DNA from: Apoderus coryli
Lineage: Eukaryota; Arthropoda; Insecta; Coleoptera; Attelabidae
NCBI GenBank assembly: GCA_911728435.2
Contig: OU452200.1
Location: 40,439,715 to 40,503,714, forward strand
Length of the DNA: 64,000 nt
Reading direction: 5' to 3'
Shown piece by piece: positions 55,360-64,000 of this stretch; positions within the stretch are counted from its first letter, which is position 1; every line of letters begins with the position of its first letter. A program made the position numbers and the translations under genes. The notes under the pieces are model-generated. The model saw only the letters and a program-made list of their open reading frames with translations. It did no database searches and had not been told where the DNA came from.

Positions 55360-57446
55360 CAGGGTGGTCCAACGAAAAGTTTGCACCTAGCTTTTCTCTT
55401 TTTTTTGTAGTCGAATGCGAAAATGCTCGGACACGTCGATTTTGCTTTTGAGGGGGACACATTTTAAACATATTTTTCGATCTGCGCCTTTAACCCCCTA
55501 GCGGGGGTGAGTAACAACCCTAAAATTTTAAATGGAAAGAGGGGTCTAATGACATATCATTTGAAAGGACACAAAATTGTCTTTCTAATGATACCCTATT
55601 TGTCGAATTTTACTAAAACAGTTAATACGAAAACGACTTTAAAGACATTAAGCCGATAATTTTGGTATTAATGAGAAATACAAATAAGTTTTAATTATTG
55701 CGAGTGAAAACACCTGCAATCGTTAGTACATTCCAATGTTTGTTAGTTTTAACATTGCTTTGTAAAAAAAGTAAACAAGCTGTTAAATTGATTTATTAAA
55801 ACGTTACATTAACAAATGTTGAAAATGTGACCCATTTGATTCCATACAATAATACAGATTTTGTTCAAATCTATTTCTAACATTTTGTAGCATATCAGGT
55901 GTTATGTTTCTGCACTCTTCTGTAATGCGTTGGCGAAGATCTTCTATGGACTCGGGCTTCGTGGCAAAACATTTATTTTTTAAGTGCCCCCAAAGAAAAA
56001 AGTCTAAAGGCGATAAATCCGGTGACCTGGCAGGCCATTCAATTGGGCCCCTCCTTCCAATCCACCGTCCAGGGAACCGGTCATCTAAGAACTGTCTTAC
56101 AGGAGCCACATAGTGCGGAGGTGCTCCATCTTGCTGGAAATAAAGCCGATCAGCAGTATGATTTTGGTCATCTTCTATTATTTGTGTTATTAAAGGATCA
56201 ATTGTGTCTTCAAGCATGTTTAGGTACACTTCACCAGTTAAATTTCCAGGAATAAAAAGTGGTCCTATAATATGATTTCCTAATATGCCACACCAGACGT
56301 TTATTTTTTGAGGATACTGGGTATGAACCTCACGGAATAAATGTGGGTTACTGTCATCCCAGTAACGGCAATTGTGCCTATTTACAGCTCCATTCAAATA
56401 AAATGTGCATTCGTCGGAAAAACAAATGTTAAATAATAATTGCGGATCTTCAATTAAACGCTGGCTCATTGCTTCACAAAATTGCAGCCTTCTATCAGGA
56501 TCATCCTCATTTAGTTCCTGTACTAATTTGATTTTGTACGGATGAAATTTGTACGCTTTTAAAATTCGTATTATGGACGAACGGGAGACACCTGAGGCTT
56601 CAGCTAGTTGACGGGTACTTTGACTATGATCCATTTCAACATGCCCTAAAACAGCGACTTCCACAGCTTCATTTCTGATCGGTTTCTGCGGCTGGTGTTT
56701 TACATTACAGACAGATCCGGTATCTACAAACTTTTTAACTAACTTGCCAACGTACACATCATTCACATTTTTATCGGGATGTCTCTCATTAAATAAGCGA
56801 GCCGTAAGTCTAGCACTACTATTATTTTGAAAATAAAGTTTAACAATTTCAACTCGTTCTAGAATGGAATAAATCATTTTGTACGGTAAAAGTAAAATAA
56901 CTTGAGAAGCAACCAAACTGAATCAATGAAAAGACTAAAATAAACGGTGTAAATTCTTTTCCTACACGTATCTGCAGTTTTTATTTCAACAAAAAACGCA
57001 AACGTTTAGTGAGGAATTTAGTTCTGATAAATAAGATAGTGTTTTTGAAATCCCGTTTTTCTTCAAAGTAAATAATTTAGAAATGATTGTAGTTGTTTTC
57101 AGTCGTAATAATTAAAACTTATTTGTATTTCTCATTAATACCAAAATTATCGGCTTAATGTCTTTAAAGTCGTTTTCGTATTAACTGTTTTAGTAAAATT
57201 CGACAAATAGGGTATCATTAGAAAGACAATTTTGTGTCCTTTCAAATGATATGTCATTAGACCCCTCTTTCCATTTAAAATTTTAGGGTTGTTACTCACC
57301 CCCGCTAGGGGGTTAAAGGCGCAGATCGAAAAATATGTTTAAAATGTGTCCCCCTCAAAAGCAAAATCGACGTGTCCGAGCATTTTCGCATTCGACTACA
57401 AAAAAAAGAGAAAAGCTAGGTGCAAACTTTTCGTTGGACCACCCTG
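55360..57446 (-). mobile_element. Complete DD41D Tc1/mariner element with 340-bp TIRs
   Basis: Outer ends are CAGGGTGGTCCAACGAAAAG (55360) and the matching inverted end (57446), with TA on each side (55358-55359, 57447-57448). The inverted repeats are about 340 bp each (55360-55699 and 57107-57446) and nearly identical by eye; a T-run length is the main difference. The intact transposase occupies the centre on the minus strand. All expected parts are present, so this could be an active or very recently active copy. It inserted next to a Helitron-like repeat that continues at 57449. Confidence 0.95.
55804..56877 (-). CDS. Tc1/mariner-type transposase, DD41D
   Basis: This enzyme cuts and rejoins its own element at TA sites. 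I place the start at the ATG at 56877 (MIYSILERVEIVKLYFQ) because family members begin at this helix. An in-frame ATG at 56916 would add 13 hydrophobic residues. The N-terminus has two helix-turn-helix regions: ERHPDKNVNDVYVGKLVKKF, and STRQLAEASGVSRSSIIRIL. The catalytic core has D in NICFSDECTFYLN, D in YFQQDGAPPHY and D in SPDLSPLDFFLWG, with 41 residues between the second and third (D263 and D305 counted from the upstream ATG). There are no stops or frameshifts over about 357 codons. The related copies at 38958-40165 and 25375-28520 are dead. Confidence 0.93.
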   Translation of the reverse strand: MIYSILERVEIVKLYFQNNSSARLTARLFNERHPDKNVNDVYVGKLVKKFVDTGSVCNVKHQPQKPIRNEAVEVAVLGHVEMDHSQSTRQLAEASGVSRSSIIRILKAYKFHPYKIKLVQELNEDDPDRRLQFCEAMSQRLIEDPQLLFNICFSDECTFYLNGAVNRHNCRYWDDSNPHLFREVHTQYPQKINVWCGILGNHIIGPLFIPGNLTGEVYLNMLEDTIDPLITQIIEDDQNHTADRLYFQQDGAPPHYVAPVRQFLDDRFPGRWIGRRGPIEWPARSPDLSPLDFFLWGHLKNKCFATKPESIEDLRQRITEECRNITPDMLQNVRNRFEQNLYYCMESNGSHFQHLLM

Positions 57447-57448
57447 TA

Positions 57449-59278
57449 TATGGAGACTATTAGTTTCATGGAAAAAAAATTTTTTTTAATTTCACCGGAA
57501 ATACTTGTTTTTGGTCATTTTATACATAAATAAGTAGTTTTAAAAAAATGTCTGTCTGTATCCACGAAAACGCAAAAACTGCTTAACAGATTTTAACCAA
57601 ATTTGGTACAAAAATACTATTGGACATGGCAAGGAGCTGATTAGATTTTGGGAAACAATGAGCGTAGGCAAAGGGTTTAAAAGAGGGTTCAAAAATTAAA
57701 AAAATTCATAGTTCTTAAACTTATCCGAAATACTGCATAATTTTTTACGCATTTAATTGAATATAACCTAAAATATTGAACATAAAATATTAGACCACAT
57801 GGGCGTTCGAAAATAGTGTAAAATGGGGTAAAAAAGAAAAAAACGTATTTCTTAAAAATAGCAGAAATATTAACTAGTTATTTATAGTTTTGATAGAATA
57901 AAATAAATAAAATGTGTCATGAATAACTTACTTTCATAGGTGTTCGTAAATAGTGGAAAAGGGGTCAAAACATAAAAAATATATATTTCCTAAACTTATT
58001 CGAAATATGGAATAATTTTTCATAGTTGTGATACAATATAAGCTAAAAAATATTCCATAAAAGAATTGGTTCACACAGGCGTTCGAAAATAGTTTAAAAT
58101 AAGGGTCAAAAACGAAAAAAAAAATATTTCTCAAATATACCAGAAAAATTGGCTAATTATATATAGCTTTGATATAAGATAACCTAAAAAATGCAGCATA
58201 AAATTTGTATTTACATAGGCGTTCGTAAATAGTAGAAAAAAGGGTAAAATAAAAAAAAATTAAAATGTAAAAATTTTTATATTTAACTAGATGAATTGGT
58301 GTTAAAAATACACGACAAAAATTAATTTACCATAGGCGTCCGTGAAAATTCTATAAAAGGGTCAGAAAAAATTTGTATCTGTGATAACTCAAAACCCACT
58401 TAACGGATTTTAACCACATTTGGTACGAAAATACTACAGGATATATATATATATATATATAGGTGGTGATTAACATTGAGCGTAGGCAAGGGGTTTAAAA
58501 GAGGGTTCAAAAATTTAAAAAATCATAGTTCTTAAACTTATCCGAAATATTGAATAATTTTTTTATAGTTGTGATAGAATATAACCTAAAAAATGTTACA
58601 TAAAAGAATTAGTTCACACAGGCGTTCGAAAATAGTCTTAAAAAAGGGTCAAAAACGAAAAAAAAATGTTTTCCAAATATACCAGAAAAATTGGCTAATT
58701 ATATATAGCTTTCATATAAGATAACCTAAAAAATGCAGCATAAAATTTTTATTTACATAGGCGTTCGTAAATAGAAAAAAAAGGGGTAAAATAAAAAAAA
58801 ATTAAAATGTAAAAAAATTTATATTTAACTAGTTGAATTGGTGTTAAAAATACACGACAAAAAATAATGTTCCATAGGCGTCCGTGAAAATTCTATAAAA
58901 GGGTGAGAAAAAAAATGTATCCGTGATAACTCAAAAACCACTTAACGGATAACCTACAACATGCAGCATAACAATTTTGTTTACATAGGCGTTCCTAAAT
59001 AGTAGAAAAGGGGGCAAAATAAATTTTATAATAAAACTAAAAAAAATCAATTAATTTGCGTTCAAGAACTTGGCTTAGATCTGAAATATAAAATATCTGC
59101 GTATAAATAGTGCCTCCAAAGAGAAGAGAAAGGCACAAAACCCGAAAAAAATAGCTGATGTCTAAAACAAAACAAAAATTTATTAAATTTAGATAAATGA
59201 CAAAAAGGTCATAAAATTATTACTTTTACACTTAAATATGGAGAGCTATTCGTGCCTCGAGGGCAACAGCTAGTTTAT
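57449..59278 (+). mobile_element. Helitron-like non-autonomous repeat, copy 2
   Basis: Homologous to 9049-10078 but longer through extra internal units of about 130 bp, each with a CATAGGCGTTCGTAAATAGT-like block. A (TA)n tract sits at 58439-58462. The 3' end has GTGCCTCGAGGGCAACAG, in which TGCC and GGCA can pair, then CTAGTT at about 59270. A hairpin followed by CTAG at an A/T junction is the Helitron signature. No protein gene. The 5' end was not defined because the DD41D element sits there. Confidence 0.55.
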
Positions 59279-60414
59279 TGTTAAATTTCAAAAAAATCGA
59301 GAGAAAAATTAATTGTAATGAGGGTTTTGAAGACCCTGTAATTTTGGTATAGTGTTAAATTCTGTTAATTATCCCTTATGTTATTAATTTTTAAAATAAT
59401 ATAAATCAATATAGGTTCCCAAAAATATTTCGTTGTTCTTGTAGAAATATAAGTTTACACATTGTTTGTTGTTTATTCAAAACGGCAATTTTTGTTGAAT
59501 CTACTTAGTATTTTAAAGATTAATAACATAATCGCGACAGAAGTTAACACTATACCAAAATTACAGGATGTCCAAAAAACCTCATAACAATAAATTTTTT
59601 AATACCGCTCTCGATTTTTATTATTTCTAAAATTAAAACTATTAAGTGTCATATATCCTTTGAAAGGAAAAAAATATACAATTTTAATGGCTAAAAAAAT
59701 CAGGGTTTGGTTTCTCTTTTGAAATTGAGACCAAATAAAAAAATTAAATGTACGCCTATATCCTATGTGGAGTCCTAAAAGTGATTTTTTTGAATTCTGC
59801 CCTGTATCTCAAAAACTACATGTGTAACCTAAAATATGAATAGGTCATCGAGAGTTTCACAAAAAAAGTAGCAACATTTCACGAAAACCGCATCCCGCTA
59901 ACTTTCCCAATAACGGAACTACCGCACAATTACAAAGAAATCTGGAACCCTGTACAGTGGAAAAAACACGCGATCATTTTTTTTGGAAGAGCTTTGTGTG
60001 CGAACAAATTTTGTGGGATTCGGTTCATTTTGGACCACCCATACAGTAGATGGTTGCTTGGTTTCCGGTTTATACGAATCATCACCTGTGACGATGTTTT
60101 TTTATTTTATTTATGTACCTATTTACTTTCATTCTCCATTTCAAAAAATGTTACTAAATCACAGAGAAAGGACAGCATAGAGTGAAACGGTGTCATGGCA
60201 ACACGAGAAACTTAATCCTAATAGCAGTAATGAAGAAATAAATCAAATCTGAGTCAGTACCCTCCGCCAAACATATTTGGGGACCAAACAAATACCATCA
60301 TCAGTAGCAAACAATGAATAATAAGAATACCTATCTACCTATATATAAGTATGTGATATTAAATAGATAAGATCATACAGAGCAACTGTACTAAGTACCT
60401 ACAGGTTTTTTTAT
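59279..60414. other. Nothing recognised
   Basis: AT-rich. Overlapping ORFs at 59983-60185 have no recognisable motif. Confidence 0.4.
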
Positions 60415-60573
60415 CTTGTCTTTGTTTCTGTGTTAGTGTGTAAGTGTTAATCTGTTTTTTTTATATTTCTTTGCATTAGATGTAAGTGCTGTTGTAGTTT
60501 AGGGCTTAGTCGCTACAATTGTAATTACTGCCTTGGCGGTGTTTTTGTGTACTGTTCAATAAATAAATAAATA
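60415..60573 (+). mobile_element. Probable LINE 3' tail ending in (AATA)n
   Basis: TTAGGGCTTAGTCGC, a short UTR-like stretch and a tail TTCAATAAATAAATAAATA look like the end of a jockey/R1-type LINE. No coding sequence precedes it. Confidence 0.4.
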
Positions 60574-60708
60574 CCCGTCAAGAGATTACGATAAATTGGT
60601 AGCAGTTTATTTTCTTTAAATTTTCCTTCCCTCAAGAATATCTTCATTTCATATCAACAATAAATAGGAAAACTTGTTTCTGTATAATAAACCCATGATC
60701 TAGCACAG

Positions 60709-60790
60709 TGGTCGCCAACCCGTCGATCGTGAGCCACTGGTAGCTCGCGAAGAGAATTCTGGTAGCTCCCAACATATTTAAAAATAAAAT
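60709..60790 (+). mobile_element. hAT-type terminus
   Basis: CAGTGGTCGCCAACCCGTCG, followed by GATCGTGAGCCACTGGTAGC, matches the usual CAGNGGT-type hAT end. The opposite terminus was not found within the next few kilobases. Confidence 0.55.
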
Positions 60791-61027
60791 ACAAAATAAT
60801 CACTAAACTAAACAAACAGAAAATGGTTCTTTCAATTAAAAAAAAATAATTGGTTTCTCAAAATCAAACTTTTAACGATTCTACCGGGGCTATCCGTTGC
60901 CATGACTCTTTACATTATAAAAGGGCATCGAATGCACCGTTTTTTTTTTGATACATTTCTCCATCGTATAAAAGACGTATAATAAATCATGCCTGCCAAA
61001 GGATATCGACAGTAATAAAAATATCTA

Positions 61028-61341
61028 CAGTGACTGGCAAATGTATTGGGTTAATGATTAATCGACAAAAAAAGAGTTTTCAAATACTTAAATATATGAA
61101 TGAAAGAAATAATTTTTGGCAACGTGTTATTTTCTCATTATTTAGATTAAAAATTTAATCGAATGGACATCATATTATGGTATGGCGAAGACTTTATGTG
61201 GAATGTAAACAAGAAAATTTGTGCCCGACAGTAAAACACGGTGGCAGAATATTGGAACCATGAATGAAAGAAGATCTATCAAATTAGATAATAATAATTT
61301 TTAATAAAACCTCAAATGGATGAAACTTTTTGCAGTCACTG
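61028..61341 (+). mobile_element. Internally deleted Tc1 (314 bp)
   Basis: The ends CAGTGACTGGCAAA (61028) and the inverted TTTTGCAGTCACTG (61341) are flanked by TA. The inside keeps a coding trace VECKQENLCPTVKHGG, the pre-catalytic block of Tc1 transposases, and little else. It is non-autonomous. Confidence 0.75.
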
Positions 61342-62376
61342 TATCAGACACGGCCAGTACTTATACGACACGAGCGGAACACGTTTTCTACGGTCGGTAT
61401 TGACATTACAAAGGGATATCGAGTTGTCGTTTTTTATATAATTTTAAACTAACTTTAGAAACACTATACCTATAATTTGCAAAAATTCACGTATTCAGCA
61501 TCATCTACTTGCAGTTATTAAAAAAATAGGTTTTTTTTTTGAGAAAGTAAAAAATCTTTGCCCTGAAATGGCTCCCCAGCTTTTGGAAAACCTTTAACTA
61601 CGTGAATTATCACTCACTGATGCACGATCATAACGATTACTCTGCATTATCTGACGGCGCTTCATCACCAAAAAGTTGACCGAAGCGATTTACTTAATGC
61701 ATTCTTGTGGAGTTAGTTAAAAATCATCTAATTAAAACCCTCACGAGTAGTCTACAATTTGTTGTCTTAAAACTCGATCTGTCAACCGACTACAAATAGA
61801 GTCATGACACATGTAAAAAGTACCATCTAGTAGTCTCGTATTTATGTTAAGCTTTCAGGCACCAGAAAAACCTGAATAACTCTACGAGAGGGACTTTTTA
61901 ACCGTCGACGCCTTCAAAAATGCAATTTTGATTGTAGCTATCATGTAGGGAAAGAACTTTGAAACACAATAAAGTCTTCCAAAGCTTATGCCACCCCGTA
62001 TAATCTACAGTGTTATCTCGGCCCCATATGCTAAACTAAAATGAAAATCCATGTATAAAAACTATAAATTGTGCAGAATTTGAAATATTGATTCGAGATT
62101 GATTAACTACCATGTGGTTATGCTTGTCCACAATAATTATCAATAAATTCTTCACGAAAACAAAAAACCAAGAAACCATAACGATTTTCAATTTAGAAAG
62201 TAGGTATCCCAATACAACATACCTACCTACCAGCAATTTTAAGAATTTTGGGGTCATTGAAAATATCTGAAACGCGGCTATGCTCCAGATTAATCTGAAT
62301 ATAACAGTCACTTTTACAAATAATCCTTATTAACAATAAGTAGGTAGGTACGTAAAATAAACAAATAAAAACTTAC
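61342..62376. other. No gene; 68-bp repeat copy at 61405-61472
   Basis: Contains the second copy of the 4938-5006 sequence. Otherwise nothing recognised. If the exon at 62377 is real, this is its first intron. Confidence 0.4.
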
Positions 62377-62450
62377 CTGGCCAGAGCCATTTTTACCAGG
62401 TAATCCAAAATAATGGTGGGCTCAATTTTATATGCCTCCTTTAGATACAA
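62377..62450 (-). CDS. Possible 5' coding exon of a host gene
   Basis: On the minus strand, CCTGGTAAAAATGGCTCTGG then CCAG is followed by GTAAGTTT, a strong splice donor at 62376. The ATG at 62390 has a good A-rich context and would give MALA plus two bases of the next codon. The frame is also open upstream for some distance, so the exon could be internal. The 5' extent is set arbitrarily. No downstream exon was found in the window. It rests on splice and start signals only. Confidence 0.25.
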
Positions 62451-63142
62451 TATCCTCAAGAATAAACACACAAAATAACAATACTAAAGGTCACAACACT
62501 TCTTGTAGGTATGATCAAGTCCACAAAACGGCACAAAACATTTTATGTATTTTTAACAATAAATTATTACAGCCCTTAAGCAGGTATACAAAATATTCTG
62601 CACACAATGCTTCCAAAAAAAAAAAACAAACGAATAAAAACGTGAGTTTTAAATTAACAAAAAAAAAACTAGTTTGAAATAATATTTATCCACGTACTGC
62701 GCTACACAGCCAGCAGAAAACTGAAATGTTCAATATTCGCTCCTTGTGCTCAACTGAATACCCGAATACACAGATTCCCCTTCTCAACACTATTTTGTAT
62801 CTGCAAAAGCGGACGAACACTCACACAGCACTATTGCAGTGTTGTCAGCTCCACAACAGAAAACGTTATAAGGTTATCGAGATTAGAGCACATGAGTTTC
62901 AAAACTCATTAAATCCACTTTCATAAAATGTTGGAAAATCGCAAAAAACTGTTTTGATACTACAAAACAAAGGTACAATAATAAAAATGAACGTATTATT
63001 ATATTAGTTATATACGACGATAATAATGGCTTTTTTTTAAGATATTTTCTATGGTATCGTTGAAACTTACAAAAAAAATATGGACTTAGGGGAGTTTGTT
63101 ACCAAATATTGGATTTAAGGGATTAAGGGATCGCAAAAAAAT
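62451..63142. other. Nothing recognised
   Basis: AT-rich sequence, which would be the promoter or 5' UTR if the minus-strand exon at 62377 is real. No element ends seen. Confidence 0.35.
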
Positions 63143-63259
63143 GTTCACGATTTAATTCCATTTTTGGGCTGAGATGAATCTGTTAAGTTACTGTAAACAA
63201 CACAAATAGCGCTCGTATGTGAGTTGCCAGATCCCGAAATATAAAAGGCAACCCTCGTA
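63143..63259 (-). mobile_element. Mariner 5'-end fragment, family of 20155
   Basis: The reverse complement of 20155-20340 of the split mariner: the terminal CGAGGGTTGCCTTTTATAT, the block CGAGCGCTATTTGTGTTG, and the start-codon region with GCCCAAAAATGGAATTAAAT. A stretch of about 70 bp within the 5' UTR is missing. Only the 5' end survives. Confidence 0.8.
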
Positions 63260-63791
63260 TGAAGCCGAGCTAAACTTAAGCTAGTTTGTCATGATTATAC
63301 CTTGACGATTAGGTCGATAAAACGAATCATGCCTAGTGTATATAGACCAAAACTAAGACTCTTCGATGAAATTCTCAATATTTAATATGTGAACAATCAC
63401 CAATTTCCATTTATATTATAATAATTCCTCTTGTAATTTAATTAGCTTTTAGAATGTTATAACAACAATGCTTTCTCTTATTTTGATTTCCAGTTTCCTT
63501 CTATAATAGTTCTCCATACACACATCTGCCTCAATTTGGCTCTCTCTCTCGTTCTTTAAGGGGTGGATTATTCCCATGTACCGAACAAATGTATATAAGG
63601 GTGAAATAGACTATAAAAAGGGACCTACAATTTTTTTTAAAACCACCCACAACCGTTCAAGGTAGACTAAATTTAGCTTAGTTTACGCAGGCAGGCATCG
63701 TCGTTGTATCTCTCTATACGAGGTGTGGCTAGAAATTTATAATAAACAGTCTCCCAATTACATTATTTCTAGCTCTGTCTAAATAAAATAT
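63260..63791. other. Nothing recognised
   Basis: No ORF or element end assigned between the mariner fragment and the LINE fragment. Confidence 0.4.
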
Positions 63792-64000
63792 CCTCCTTAT
63801 TTATATGAAAAGTTAAGATTTCGAACGGACATACACAATATAAACATTCGACATAAACATACTCTTACTACACCTGTTCATTCTACGGAATTCTTTAAGA
63901 GATCGTTTTCCTACTTTATTACGAAATGTATGAATGAACTGCCACCAGAAGTTAGAAACCTAGATATGGTTCAATTTAAAAAATGCGTTTATAACATCTT
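63792..64000 (+). pseudogene. LINE ORF2 C-terminus, running off the window
   Basis: The frame PPYLYEKLRFRTDIHNINIR, then TPVHSTEFFKRSFSYFITK and CMNELPPEVRNLDMVQFKK, aligns with the LINE C-termini at 2160-2400 and 41308-41529. It is more diverged than those two are from each other, so it is a third family member. The reading is open to the last base. The stop lies beyond the window. Confidence 0.8.

Noticed and set aside
55904..56255. Plus-strand ORFs inside the DD41D element
   Set aside because: Antisense shadows of the transposase.

Overview
The window is AT-rich nuclear DNA from an arthropod, most probably an insect. The evidence is the TE repertoire: mariner/Tc1-type elements in several states of decay, a Penelope-like element with a GIY-YIG domain, jockey/CR1-type LINE fragments, Helitron-like repeats and MITEs with TACAGGG ends. 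Canonical splice sites occur and there is no operon structure. I cannot place it to order. It reads as intergenic or long-intron sequence made almost wholly of nested transposable elements. No complete ordinary host gene is visible.

Layout. 0-8.7 kb: a foldback with a hammerhead-like motif, LINE reverse transcriptase fragments on both strands, a Penelope 3' fragment, a full-length but broken mariner (5367-6697) and another LINE fragment. 9-22 kb: Helitron-like repeat, two more foldbacks carrying hammerhead-like motifs, deleted mariner copies, an unclassified TIR element with a small ORF (about 14.77-16.19 kb), and a mariner split by a solo LTR (20155-21694). 22.7-28.5 kb: a DNA transposon with CACAG-type ends and an intact 569-residue ORF, then a Penelope-like element (25650-28350) with a 12-bp target duplication inside a DD41D transposase relic.

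30.7-38.9 kb is the most striking part. A small two-exon gene or gene relic (30774-30792 joined to 38343-38892) has its intron filled by a 7244-bp foldback transposon (31047-38290) with a perfect 11-bp target duplication. Each arm is an approximately 350-bp outer segment followed by a tandem array of about 156-bp monomers (12 on the left, 16 on the right). The core holds a decayed Ulp1/C48-like protease with a C-terminal zinc finger.

38.9-49.6 kb: a deleted transposon related to the DD41D element, further LINE fragments, a palindromic MITE, a region built from recurring short words, and a tandem 325-bp repeat in which each unit carries a cloverleaf-capable tRNA-like gene and a T-run. 49.7-53.6 kb: a Tc1 relic split by a 2.7-kb unclassified TIR element. 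55.36-57.45 kb: a complete DD41D element with about 340-bp inverted repeats and an intact 357-370-codon transposase, the best candidate here for a recently active transposon. The rest holds a second Helitron-like repeat, a LINE tail, a hAT end, a deleted Tc1, a possible host 5' exon on the minus strand (62377-62390) and a LINE C-terminus running off the window end.

There is no cooperating gene set. What connects the region is insertion on insertion, plus a recurrent RNA motif (CTGANGAN, G..C hairpin, GAAAC) found at about a dozen sites, several of them in Penelope-type termini.
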